A program made the position numbers and the translations under genes. Under the pieces are notes generated by a model, which had not been told where the DNA came from, ran no database searches, and saw only the letters and a list, made by a program, of their open reading frames with translations. A DNA stretch of 61,757 bases from Bacillota bacterium (GTDB lineage Bacteria; Sysuimicrobiota; Sysuimicrobiia; Sysuimicrobiales; Segetimicrobiaceae): positions 1 through 61,757 of the forward strand of contig JAJPIA010000089.1 of the NCBI GenBank assembly GCA_021324975.1, read 5' to 3'. Of this stretch, positions 1-8,436 are shown piece after piece; within the stretch, counting starts at the first letter, position 1; every line of letters starts with the position of its first letter.

Positions 1-93
1 CGATGCCAATCGGTAGGTTCGGGCGAAAAGGATCACTCCTGCCCGTAGTGCACCACCCGCTCCATACCCGATCTGACGTTCGGGCCGCGTTTT

Positions 94-162
94 TCATGGC
101 GAACTAGCTAGCCCATGTCGCCGTATTCTCTTGGCCCCTACCTGCGACAAGCCAACAGCCAT
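94..162 (-). pseudogene. possible remnant of a DppC-type permease start
   Basis: A 22-codon frame begins with ATG 21 bases after the dppB-like stop, preceded by an AAGGA-like ribosome site, and reads MAVGLSQVGAKRIRRHGLA before running into a stop. This resembles the basic cytoplasmic N-terminus of a dipeptide ABC permease C subunit, which is what normally follows dppB. No permease membrane segments follow in any frame down to base 1, so if the reading is right the gene is truncated. The resemblance rests on a short basic stretch and gene order only; it could be chance. Confidence 0.3.
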
Positions 163-183
163 GGCGTCCTTCGTCTGAGACGG

Positions 184-1104
184 CTACGCATATTTGATTC
201 GCGGGTCAACGGCGCTGTAGAGCAAATCGACCACGAGATTGACGACAACGAACGTCAGCGCTGTTAAGAGCACCCCTCCTTGCACGATCGGGAAATCGCG
301 CGCCTGAATCGCATCGACCATGAAGCGACCAATTCCTGGCCACGCGAACACACTCTCGGTCAGAATCGCCCCGCCAAGCAACTGACCAGCTTGCAACCCT
401 ATCACGGTCAAGATAGGAATCATGGCGTTCGTTAGCGCATGCCGCAAGAGTAGCCGTCTGTCACGGACGCCCTTCGCTCGCACGACTCGAATGTAGTCTT
501 GACCGAGCACTTCGAGCATCGACGCCCGGGTCATGCGCGCCACGATGGCCATCGCGAACGTACCCAGGGTCACGGCCGGCAGCACAAGATGACCAGGGCC
601 GCCCATCCCGGCCACCGGAAACCAGCGCAGTCGCAAGCTGAAGACGACGATCAGCATGAGCCCCAGCCAGTACGCAGGGATCGACAGCCCGGCTAGAGCC
701 ACGACACTGAGCGCGTTGTCGAGAATGCTGTACTGTCGAACGGCCGAGACGATTCCAATGAGTAGGCCAAAGCTTACAGATACAACCATTGCCGCTGCTG
801 TTAACTCGACAGTTGCCTGATAGCGTGGCCACAGGTCACTGAGAACCCGGTCGTGTGTTACGATAGAACGGCCCAGATCGCCGTGCAGCAGTCGTCCCAT
901 GTAGCTCAAGTACTGTTGGTATAGCGGCTGGTCCAGCCCAAGAAGATGACGCACACGATCCACTTGCTCCGGGGTTGCATCCATGCCGGCCACCATGCGC
1001 GCCGGGTCGCCAGGCGTCAGATGCAACATGAGAAACACCGCGATAGACACGCCGACTAGCACCGGAATGATCGCCATCAATCGAACCTGGACGTAGGCTC
1101 TCAT
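184..1104 (-). CDS. dipeptide/oligopeptide-type ABC transporter permease (DppB family)
   Basis: This is an inner-membrane permease subunit of a peptide/nickel-type (family 5) ABC importer. The N-terminus carries the usual first membrane segment followed by LMLHLTPGDPARMV, a DppB/OppB hallmark, and the middle contains the EAA-like cytoplasmic loop (residues about 195-215, ending YIRVVRAKGV), with about six hydrophobic segments. I start it at the ATG at 1104 because family members begin with a short basic stretch right before the first helix; an in-frame GTG at 1158 would add 18 residues. It follows the binding-protein gene on the same strand. The expected partner permease DppC and ATPases are absent or only a remnant here, so the transporter may be non-functional or served by subunits elsewhere. 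Confidence 0.85.
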   Translation of the reverse strand: MRAYVQVRLMAIIPVLVGVSIAVFLMLHLTPGDPARMVAGMDATPEQVDRVRHLLGLDQPLYQQYLSYMGRLLHGDLGRSIVTHDRVLSDLWPRYQATVELTAAAMVVSVSFGLLIGIVSAVRQYSILDNALSVVALAGLSIPAYWLGLMLIVVFSLRLRWFPVAGMGGPGHLVLPAVTLGTFAMAIVARMTRASMLEVLGQDYIRVVRAKGVRDRRLLLRHALTNAMIPILTVIGLQAGQLLGGAILTESVFAWPGIGRFMVDAIQARDFPIVQGGVLLTALTFVVVNLVVDLLYSAVDPRIKYA

Positions 1105-1215
1105 CAGTTCGTCACGTCGACCCGATACGCCGAGCTTCAGTCCGGCCGATAGTTTCACCCGCCGTCATGATCGTCAGCGCACGCACTCTTATCTCGTCGC
1201 GGGCGTCGCGGACTG

Positions 1216-2898
1216 TCAGGCGACAAAACCCCCGTTTCGAACAATGAGAATCTCAAATGGCACGGGCAGCACTCCCGCCACGTTCTTTGCTTCACCGCTA
1301 AGATTGACTTGATAGTGCATGAAGAGCGCCGCGGCGTCAGCCATGAGGAGACGCTGCGCATCCGTGTACAGCCGGGCTCTCTTCTTGTTGTCCAGTTCAA
1401 CCGCCGCGCGATTTAGGAGATCGTCGACTTCGGGGTTACTGTACGAGCCCCAATTCGGAAACTTCTTCGAAAATCTCGTCGCAAAGATCTGGTTGATGTA
1501 GCTGTCGGCGTCGTTGGAGCTTGTCCATCCCCACATCGCCATGTCATAGGCGAGCGTATCCAGTTGCTTGATGTAGGCGGGAAAGTCGCCGAACGCCCGG
1601 AGCGAGGCGTCAAACCCGACCTTGCTCAACATATCCTGCACCGCCGTACTGACTTCTTTGTCGTCCACGTAGCGCCCGACCGGGGTCCAGATGACGAGCT
1701 TCGTGCCGTCACGAACCCCGGCGGCCTGGAGCAGTGCTTTGGCCTTCGCCGGGTCGTATGGGTACGGTTTCTGCGGGACATAGAACTCTTCGCCTCGGCC
1801 GAGCGGCGAATCCGCAAGAACCGCCGCGCCCTTCAGAATATCCTTGATGATCGCCTGCCGATCGACTGCATAGTTGACGGCTTGCCGAACCCGCACGTCT
1901 TTCATCAGCGGTCGATTCTGATTCAACACGAAGTACACGAGTCGGGAGGTCACGGTTCGCACGATGGTGACTTTCGCATCGCTCTGGAGGCGTTGCGCGT
2001 CGGCGGGCGCCACGCGGTCGACCACTTGGGCCTCTCCCGACTCCAGCAGGGCCGCCCGCGACGAATCCTCGGGAACAATCTTGTAGATGAGTCGGTCGCA
2101 ATAGGCAGGCCCACCCCAGTTCCAATAGTCGGGGTTGCGCTCCATGGCGACATGATCTCCCGGGACGTACTCGACGAAGCGATAGGGGCCGGTGCCGACC
2201 GGATGGCGACCGTAGTCTTCGCCGTACTTCTTGATCGCGTCAGGGCTCATGATGGCGCCCGGATTGTCCGCGATCCGATGCATAAACGGCGCAAACACGC
2301 GTTGGAGCGTAAACCTGACGGCTTTCGAACCCACCACTTCGACCTTGCTTACCATGTCGAGAGTCAATTTGGCGGCGCCCGATCGTGAGGGCTCGAGGAG
2401 GCGGTCGAAGGTCGCTTTCACTGCATCCGCTGTAAATGGCGTCCCATCGTGAAACTTGACCGGCTTGTCTGTCAAAGTAAACGTATACATTAGCCCATCC
2501 GCAGACACTTCCCACTTCGTGGCCAACATCGGCACAATTGACCCGTCACGACCGTATTGCCACGCCAGCATGTCGTATAAGTTCGTCCGAACGCCACCGG
2601 ACGATGTCTCGGTCGTCACTTGCGGTTCGAGGCTGGATATGTTCGTGCCGATTGCCACATTCAGGACGCCGCCCATCTTGATCCGAGGGGCGGCCGCGGC
2701 GTCAGCGGGCATCGGCTTGACGCCGGCGCTCACTGCTCCAAGTGCACCCGATGCGAGCAGCGGAACGATTCCACGGGCAAGCAGCACACCCCCAGCCGCC
2801 CGCAGGAACGTTCGCCGCGACGTTTTGCCCCACTCGGTCATCGGGTGGGCGGTTCTCACAGGTGTGTCTGCAAGGTTCCGTGGGTCGGGTGCGTTCAT
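1216..2898 (-). CDS. family 5 extracellular solute-binding protein (peptide/nickel type), Tat-exported
   Basis: This 560-residue protein is the substrate-binding component of a DppABC-like importer. The N-terminus has a twin-arginine signal (SRRTFLRAAGG, around residues 27-37) followed by a hydrophobic stretch. The mature part has the SBP_bac_5 features: KWEVSADGLMYTFTL, FHDGTPFTADAVKATFDR, a GTGPYRF turn near the middle, and RQAVNYAVDRQAI. Length is normal for the family (500-600). The ATG at 2898 is preceded by AGGGGGGA at good spacing, which fixes the start. It is transcribed toward dppB and follows a broken SDR gene and an amino-acid ABC set, suggesting a single minus-strand catabolic operon. 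The actual ligand (peptide, amino-acid derivative or other) cannot be told from sequence. Confidence 0.9.
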   Translation of the reverse strand: MNAPDPRNLADTPVRTAHPMTEWGKTSRRTFLRAAGGVLLARGIVPLLASGALGAVSAGVKPMPADAAAAPRIKMGGVLNVAIGTNISSLEPQVTTETSSGGVRTNLYDMLAWQYGRDGSIVPMLATKWEVSADGLMYTFTLTDKPVKFHDGTPFTADAVKATFDRLLEPSRSGAAKLTLDMVSKVEVVGSKAVRFTLQRVFAPFMHRIADNPGAIMSPDAIKKYGEDYGRHPVGTGPYRFVEYVPGDHVAMERNPDYWNWGGPAYCDRLIYKIVPEDSSRAALLESGEAQVVDRVAPADAQRLQSDAKVTIVRTVTSRLVYFVLNQNRPLMKDVRVRQAVNYAVDRQAIIKDILKGAAVLADSPLGRGEEFYVPQKPYPYDPAKAKALLQAAGVRDGTKLVIWTPVGRYVDDKEVSTAVQDMLSKVGFDASLRAFGDFPAYIKQLDTLAYDMAMWGWTSSNDADSYINQIFATRFSKKFPNWGSYSNPEVDDLLNRAAVELDNKKRARLYTDAQRLLMADAAALFMHYQVNLSGEAKNVAGVLPVPFEILIVRNGGFVA

Positions 2899-2932
2899 TG
2901 CCGTCCCCCCTTCGCTGAAACTGCTTCTCGCG

Positions 2933-3657
2933 TTACGAGCTACACCAGCCGCCGCCTGCCAAAATTGTTCTGCCGGTCACATAGCTTGAATCATCTGACG
3001 CAAGAAAGACCGCGATATCCCCGATCTCCTCTGGACACGCAAACCGCCCCAGCGGCGTCTCCTTGAGAATTCGCTCCCGCCGTTCTGGCTCCAACGATCA
3101 CTCCTCACGCATCCCCGCCTCTGACAATGCTCCGCGATGACGCCTACCGTTCGATTCACGTGTTCCGAGTTCGTGACGTCGACGCACACGCCGAGTGCGA
3201 CTGCGCTTGATGCCACGTTCACGATTTTTCCGTACCGGTGCATCCGCATATACGGCGTTACCGCTCTGCACCACAAGAACACGCTCGTAAGATTTGCGCG
3301 GAGATGCCCTTCCCACTCGTTACCATCCGCCTTGTTCCACGGGTGACCCACGTCGATTCCGACACAGTTTACAAGCGCGTCGACACGCCCGCCCCACTCC
3401 ACGGCCCTGGCGATAGCGGCTTGCACCTCGGTCTCGTCGGTCACGTCCGCCTTGATGGTTAGTCCCCTACCGTCGAGATCGCGCACCTTGGTCAGCACTC
3501 CGTCTAGCGGCCTTCGTCCGTCGCCGCACAGAATGACCGCACGTCCCTCGCGGGCCAGCCGCTCTGCTGTGGCCCGACCTATATCGCTCGCCGCCCCGCT
3601 GAGGAGCGCGATCCCAGGTTGCTCACTCCGTTGCCCACTCTCAGACCGGACCATCAC
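2933..3657 (-). pseudogene. short-chain dehydrogenase/reductase, frameshifted and internally deleted
   Basis: The first 160 or so codons encode a normal SDR Rossmann half: LLSGAASDIGRATAERL (cofactor glycine motif), ADVTDE, LVNCVGI and GKIVNVASS. The expected active-site YxxxK segment and the following helix are missing, and the reading frame then ends in non-SDR sequence. In another frame, from about 3095 down to a TAA at 2933-2935, the typical SDR C-terminus appears: GRFACPEEIGDIAVFLASDD and VTGRTILAGGGW. So one gene has suffered a deletion of roughly 30-40 codons plus a frame change. Its start overlaps the preceding ATPase gene by 4 bases (ATGA), so it was part of that operon. An assembly error would not easily explain loss of the catalytic segment. 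Confidence 0.8.
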
Positions 3658-4466
3658 ACGGGAGCCCGCGACGACAACTTGGCAAGGAACTGGGTCGCGC
3701 GTTCGCTCTTTGGCCGCTGGAAGAACACCTCAGGAGGGGACTCCTCCACTATGACGCCATGATCCATGAAGATGATTCTGTCGGCGACGTCCGCGGCGAA
3801 ACCCATTTCGTGCGTGACGACCAGCATGGTCATCCCGTCCCGCGCGAGGTCGCGCATCACCTCTAGGACTTCGCCCACAAGTTCTGGGTCGAGCGCCGAC
3901 GTTGGTTCGTCAAACAAAATGATTTCGGGCTCCATCGCCAATGCTCGGGCGATCGCGACACGTTGCTGTTGGCCGCCCGATAATTGCGACGGGTATGCGT
4001 GCACCTTGTCTGACAATCCGACCCTCGCCAACAGCTTCTCTGCCAGCGTGTACGCTTTCTCACGGGCAAGTCCCTTGACGTAGATCGGCGCTTCAACGAC
4101 ATTCCGGACGACAGTCATGTGTGTCCACAAGTTAAAATTTTGGAACACCATGCCGACTCGCGCCCGCATCCGGTTGATATTGGCCTCGGAATCTCGACGC
4201 CGACGGCCGCCAGGTTCCTCGATGAAGCCCATGGGACGCCCATCGAGAAAAACCCTGCCATCACTCGGTTCCTCAAGAAAGTTGACGCAGCGGAGTAGAG
4301 TGCTCTTGCCGGACCCGCTCGGGCCCACGACGCAAATCTTCTCCCCCGGGGCGACCTCCAAGTTGATTCCGCGAAGAACGTGTAGCGGACCAAACCGTTT
4401 ATGCAGATTCTCAATGCTAATAATCGCCGACTTTGGCGACGCACGACGGTAGACGGTGTCGGCCAT
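3654..4466 (-). CDS. polar amino-acid ABC transporter ATP-binding protein (GlnQ/HisP type)
   Basis: This 270-residue ATPase energises the adjacent amino-acid importer at the cytoplasmic face. Walker A is GPSGSGKST (about residue 53), the Q-loop follows in [16 protein letters not shown], the ABC signature is [15 protein letters not shown], Walker B is [14 protein letters not shown] and the switch His lies in VVTHEMGFA. The Q-loop context and length match the PAAT (polar amino acid) subfamily rather than peptide transporters. The gene starts 6 bases after the upstream permease stop and overlaps the downstream SDR pseudogene by 4 bases, so it is operonic. Confidence 0.93.
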   Translation of the reverse strand: MADTVYRRASPKSAIISIENLHKRFGPLHVLRGINLEVAPGEKICVVGPSGSGKSTLLRCVNFLEEPSDGRVFLDGRPMGFIEEPGGRRRRDSEANINRMRARVGMVFQNFNLWTHMTVVRNVVEAPIYVKGLAREKAYTLAEKLLARVGLSDKVHAYPSQLSGGQQQRVAIARALAMEPEIILFDEPTSALDPELVGEVLEVMRDLARDGMTMLVVTHEMGFAADVADRIIFMDHGVIVEESPPEVFFQRPKSERATQFLAKLSSRAPV

Positions 4467-4472
4467 GGCCCG

Positions 4473-5171
4473 TTACCGATCAGCAACCGTCAAGAAGGCC
4501 GTGGTCTGCCTGGCGGCACGGTGCGTCGGCGTATGATGCTCAAGGCGGCCCATCAAGGCCGCCAAGCACGCTGTCAGAACCCAGTAAAGCAGCGCCGCCA
4601 TGCTGAAGGCTTCGATGGGTGCAAAGGTGGTCCCCAGTACCCGCTGCGTCGCCATGGTCAGCTCCGGGACCGTAATGATTGACAGCACCGACGAGTCCTT
4701 GACAAGCCCGATGAGTTGGTTGGTGAGCGGGGGAATCAAATAGGCCATCATCTGGGGGAAGACGATCCGACGCATGGCCAGCACATGGGACATGCCCGCG
4801 GCGTGGGCGGCATCCGTCTGTCCCCGGGGTACAGAGAGGATCGCTCCCCTGATCGACTCCGAGAAATACGCGCCCCCATACAGCGTGAGGGCGGCGATGC
4901 CGGCTGTCGTCGCCGAGATGGTGAGTCCAGAGGCGGGCACGACAAAGAAGATCACGAACACCTGCACCAGAAACGGCGTATCGCGAATGAGCTCAACGAA
5001 CCCCACGGCGGGCCCGCGCAACCACACGGAACGGGACAGGCGCGCGAGTGCCACGACCAAGCCCAGGCACAGTCCCAGAATGCTCGACACGCCACAATAG
5101 ACGAGCGTTACCCCAAAGCCCCGCGCGAAGAGCTGCCAGTTCGACGTGATCACCGAGAGGTCGAACTTCAT
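4473..5171 (-). CDS. amino-acid ABC transporter permease (HisM/GlnP type)
   Basis: This is one of two paired membrane subunits of a polar amino-acid importer. It has about five hydrophobic segments and the PAAT EAA loop: AHAAGMSHVLAMRRIVFPQM, with the earlier RGTP-like loop as ELIRDTPFLVQVFV. I take the ATG at 5171 (MKFDLSVITSNW) because family members begin just before the first helix, and this leaves 13 bases after the preceding permease. A longer in-frame extension to 5243 would overlap that gene extensively. It lies between the other permease and the ATPase gene. Confidence 0.9.
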   Translation of the reverse strand: MKFDLSVITSNWQLFARGFGVTLVYCGVSSILGLCLGLVVALARLSRSVWLRGPAVGFVELIRDTPFLVQVFVIFFVVPASGLTISATTAGIAALTLYGGAYFSESIRGAILSVPRGQTDAAHAAGMSHVLAMRRIVFPQMMAYLIPPLTNQLIGLVKDSSVLSIITVPELTMATQRVLGTTFAPIEAFSMAALLYWVLTACLAALMGRLEHHTPTHRAARQTTAFLTVADR

Positions 5172-5184
5172 CGCCGGTTCGCCA

Positions 5185-5844
5185 TTATGCTCGATATGCG
5201 GCCGCCACGCGCTCAAACCGCCGGGCGACCGCTCCAAGCACAAAGCACATCACAAAATAGAACGTTGCGGCCGTGAGCCACAGCTCAACCGGTCGGAAGG
5301 TCCCAATAATGATCTCTTGGGACGTTCGTGTGAGTTCAACGACACCGATCACCGAGAGTAACGCCGACGCCTTGAGCAATCCCGTGAATTCTATCGTCAG
5401 CGGCGGCATGATCAAGAACAACACTTGCGGCAAGAGAATGTGGCCCCAGAGGTAGCGGTTTGGCATGCCCAAGGCCTTCGCCGCATCGCGTTGCCCCGGG
5501 GGGATCGCCGTCAGGCCACCTCGGATCATCTCCGTGATATACGCTCCGCTATTTAGGCTGAGCGCGATCACACCGGCCAAGAACCTGGGAAGATCGACCC
5601 CAATCTCCGACAACCCAAAGTACACAATCAAGATTTGAATGAACAATGGGGTGCCGCGCATCAGACTGATGTAGATCGACGCCGCAGCCTCTAACGGTTT
5701 AATCCGCGACTGACGAATGATCGTTAGGAGTACTCCAACGACTAGCCCCAACGCGATCGCAAACAGGGAGACTTCAAGGGTGAGCCGCGCTCCTCGAATC
5801 AGGAAGGGCAGCGCCTGAACAACGTATCGCGGTTCGAACGTCAC
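5185..5844 (-). CDS. amino-acid ABC transporter permease (GlnP/HisQ type)
   Basis: This 219-residue protein is the second membrane subunit of the amino-acid importer. It shows the family patterns SLMRGTPLFIQILIVYFGL and the EAA loop DAAKALGMPNRYLWGHILLPQ, with five predicted membrane spans. Length is typical for the PAAT permease family. A 197-base stretch separates it from the binding-protein gene upstream; I see no gene in that stretch. Together with the neighbours it makes a complete binding protein/permease/permease/ATPase transporter. Confidence 0.92.
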   Translation of the reverse strand: MTFEPRYVVQALPFLIRGARLTLEVSLFAIALGLVVGVLLTIIRQSRIKPLEAAASIYISLMRGTPLFIQILIVYFGLSEIGVDLPRFLAGVIALSLNSGAYITEMIRGGLTAIPPGQRDAAKALGMPNRYLWGHILLPQVLFLIMPPLTIEFTGLLKASALLSVIGVVELTRTSQEIIIGTFRPVELWLTAATFYFVMCFVLGAVARRFERVAAAYRA

Positions 5845-6041
5845 GGAATTGGCTTGCGGTCAACCCATTCGCATGTACGGCCGGGCGAAGCGGTCATGGC
5901 CCCCCGCTCGTGACCCAGAGACGGAGCGGGCACGATCGGGCATCGAGGCCGGGAGGCCCACCGGTGAGATGCTCGCGCAGTCTTTCTCGTGTTCGCGATC
6001 CGATGGGCTCCCCGGTCCATCGTTGCACATCCGATAGGACG

Positions 6042-6899
6042 CTACCGAATCGCCCCTGGTGGCAGATACCCGCTATCGGGAATCTCCATCGTGTAGCCAA
6101 ACCATTTCTTTTGGAGCCTGGCGAGTTCGCCACTGTCCCGCAATTTTCGGATCTGCGCGTTGATCGCGTCTCGCAGATCGAGATTATCGGGTCTGGTCAC
6201 CCAGCCGACCCAAAATGGCGTCCCGAACGTCCCAACCAGTTCAAACACGCCGGGGAACTTCCGCATCGCCCCCAGCAGCACCGGTGTACTGTCCACAACA
6301 GCGTCAACCTGTTTGTTGGACAGCGCCAAAAACTCGTCCGGTGAGCTCGCGAACATCTTCTGCGCCTTCACGCCTTTCCCCTGAGCTTTCAAGGTGTCAT
6401 TGTAGTGCATGAAGATGACCGTCGGCCCGGCGGGCGGCGTCCCACTTCCGATCACGAGCCCGCTCAAGTCGCTCACGCTGGTTACCCGCGGATCGCCCTT
6501 CCGCTTTAGCAGCCCCACCTTCACTTGGGCCACCGGCATGGTAAAGGCATATTTCTTCGCCCGATCGGGGTTGATCAGCAACGCCGTCGCGACGAAGTCG
6601 AATTTCTTCGCCTCTAGCCCAGGTAGAATGCCGGCAAACGGCAGGTCCAACTGATTGAGTTTGATACCCCACGCTTTGATGATGGCATCCAGCACATCCT
6701 TGTCATAGCCGACGATCTTGCCGTTGTCGACGAACTCAAACGGATAGTAGGCGGCCTCGGTCGCGACCGTCACCTGCCCTTGCTTCTTGATCTGCGCGAA
6801 CAGACCTGGCGCCGCAGCACCGGCCTGCATCGGGTACCACGGCATCAATGTCGCGACTAATACAGCGATCATAAACGCAAGTGCGCCCTTTCGCCTCAT
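6042..6899 (-). CDS. family 3 amino-acid-binding protein of the ABC transporter
   Basis: This 285-residue exported protein captures the amino acid for the neighbouring permeases. It has a cleavable signal (MRRKGALAFMIAVLVATLMP, cleavage near QAGAAA), followed by the SBP_bac_3 landmarks VTVATEAAYYPFEFVDNGKIVGYDKDV, given here in parts as YYPFEFVDNGKIVGYDKDV and FDFVATALLINPDRAKKYAF. The C-terminal helix reads LRDSGELARLQKKWFG, the normal family ending. It sits 24 bases downstream of the amidohydrolase gene, implying that the imported compound may be the substrate or product of that enzyme. The ligand is not predictable from sequence alone. Confidence 0.92.
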   Translation of the reverse strand: MRRKGALAFMIAVLVATLMPWYPMQAGAAAPGLFAQIKKQGQVTVATEAAYYPFEFVDNGKIVGYDKDVLDAIIKAWGIKLNQLDLPFAGILPGLEAKKFDFVATALLINPDRAKKYAFTMPVAQVKVGLLKRKGDPRVTSVSDLSGLVIGSGTPPAGPTVIFMHYNDTLKAQGKGVKAQKMFASSPDEFLALSNKQVDAVVDSTPVLLGAMRKFPGVFELVGTFGTPFWVGWVTRPDNLDLRDAINAQIRKLRDSGELARLQKKWFGYTMEIPDSGYLPPGAIR

Positions 6900-6923
6900 T
6901 CTGCCACCCCTCCGCTATGTGTC

Positions 6924-8417
6924 TTAGCTTCGCGAGTGAAAGCGATAATAGGGCTCGACCGTGACGTGCTCGGCCGAGTAGCGTTCAACAATCTTTCGCC
7001 TGACAAGGCTCACGCCCGGTGTGAGCGTCCATTGGTGTGTACTCTCGTACGCGTTCCGCTCAATTTCGTCACGATTGCCGCCTACGTACCGGCCGGCCCG
7101 GACGAGGACGCGGCCGCCGACCATCACCTCCTGGATATCAGTTTGGCGCACCCATTGAACGACGCTCGCCGCCAGATCCTGGCCATGACGCAACACTGAG
7201 GTTTCGATCGGGGCGAGGCGGGTCAGAACCAAATCGGCTGGACTCCCCTTTTCCAGTCGACCGAGACCCGGGATTCCCAGAACTTGCCCGCCGCCCTCCG
7301 TGGCCCAAAACAACGCCGTCTCCGGTGTTATGGTGGCTTGCCCGATTCCAGGCGGAGACTGGAGCAGTTGCGCCAGCCGCACCTCTTGTAGCATGTCCTC
7401 GTTATCGTTGATGCTCAGATTGTCGATGCCCAGCGCGACGGGGATGCCCGCCGCGGCTATCGGTCCAACAGGCGCCAAGCCATTGCGCAACCGAAGATTC
7501 GAACTTGGGTTATGGACCACCACCGCTCCGGTCCGGCGAAGGGCTTCAATATCCCGTTCCGTAAACCACACGCAATGTGCGCAGCTGACATCCGGTCCGA
7601 GGAATTTTAGTTCGGCCAACCGCTCCACACTGGACTTGCCAAAGCGTTTGAGCGCGTGGGCCTTCTGGTAGGGTGTTTCGAGGAGATGCAATTGGATCCG
7701 GAAACCACGAGCGTCCGCTTCGCGACGGATGCGCGAAAGAAACTCGCCAGAGCACGCCTCCACGCCCACCGGCTCTAACTGGAGCAGCGCGCCATCATCG
7801 GCGAGTTCACCGGGGAGCCCGAGGTACTCCTCTAACGACGGAATTGGCCGGCGCCACTTTTCGATTTCGGGACGGACGTCCGACGGCACGCCCGCCAGGA
7901 ACCGCTCGTCCAGATACGGATCGTCGATGGTGGGATCTCGGAACGCCAGCGTCACGCTGAACCGTATCCCGCTGTCCGTATAGCCGCGACACACTCGGTG
8001 CAAGCGATCCTCGTAGCTCGCGACGGGACCGTATCCATAATTCGTATCAAGGTGCATCGTCGCGGTAATGCCGCCCTCGAGCTGACGCGCCGAGGTGAGT
8101 AACACATCCCAGTACGGATCTACCGATAACCCCAATCGCAAGCCAACAGAGCGCACCTCTCCAGGGTCGTCGGGGATCCCTTGGCGCAGCGTTGTCACGC
8201 CCCGCCCATGCGAGTGTGCGTTCACGAACCCTGGCATCACGAGCTGGGTGCCGTCGCCGACTGTTTCGCTCCCGGGATGTCTTTGCGACAGCGTCGTGAA
8301 GGGCCCGGTCTCTTGAACGATCCCGTCTTCGATGTAAACCGCGCCATCTTCGATGGCGCGGTCTACGGCGGCCCATCGCGTGACGACCAGTCGTCCGCGC
8401 ACAATCTGCCGCACCAT
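6924..8417 (-). CDS. metal-dependent amidohydrolase, deaminase-like
   Basis: This 497-residue cytosolic enzyme belongs to the amidohydrolase superfamily, closest in pattern to the 5-methylthioadenosine/S-adenosylhomocysteine/chlorohydrolase type. Visible metal-site residues are the HxH in FVNAHSHGRG, the His of IQLHLLET, the His of SCAHCVWF and the Asp of LGIDNLSIND. The N- and C-terminal small beta domains flank the barrel. I chose the ATG at 8417 (MVRQIVRGRLVV), 19 bases after the M28 peptidase stop; a longer in-frame start at 8477 would overlap that gene. The substrate is unknown. Its position between a peptidase and an amino-acid importer suggests a hydrolysis step in degradation of an amide or N-acylated compound, as inference only. 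Confidence 0.85.
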   Translation of the reverse strand: MVRQIVRGRLVVTRWAAVDRAIEDGAVYIEDGIVQETGPFTTLSQRHPGSETVGDGTQLVMPGFVNAHSHGRGVTTLRQGIPDDPGEVRSVGLRLGLSVDPYWDVLLTSARQLEGGITATMHLDTNYGYGPVASYEDRLHRVCRGYTDSGIRFSVTLAFRDPTIDDPYLDERFLAGVPSDVRPEIEKWRRPIPSLEEYLGLPGELADDGALLQLEPVGVEACSGEFLSRIRREADARGFRIQLHLLETPYQKAHALKRFGKSSVERLAELKFLGPDVSCAHCVWFTERDIEALRRTGAVVVHNPSSNLRLRNGLAPVGPIAAAGIPVALGIDNLSINDNEDMLQEVRLAQLLQSPPGIGQATITPETALFWATEGGGQVLGIPGLGRLEKGSPADLVLTRLAPIETSVLRHGQDLAASVVQWVRQTDIQEVMVGGRVLVRAGRYVGGNRDEIERNAYESTHQWTLTPGVSLVRRKIVERYSAEHVTVEPYYRFHSRS

Positions 8418-8436
8418 GTCTTCGCGTCGCGGCCGG

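Noticed and set aside
3095-3240. Programmed frameshift in the SDR gene
   Set aside because: No slippery run or stimulating structure is visible, and the catalytic YxxxK segment is absent in all frames, so loss of function is simpler.
5845-6041. Possible small gene between the permease and binding-protein genes
   Set aside because: Short frames there have no ribosome site or recognisable features.
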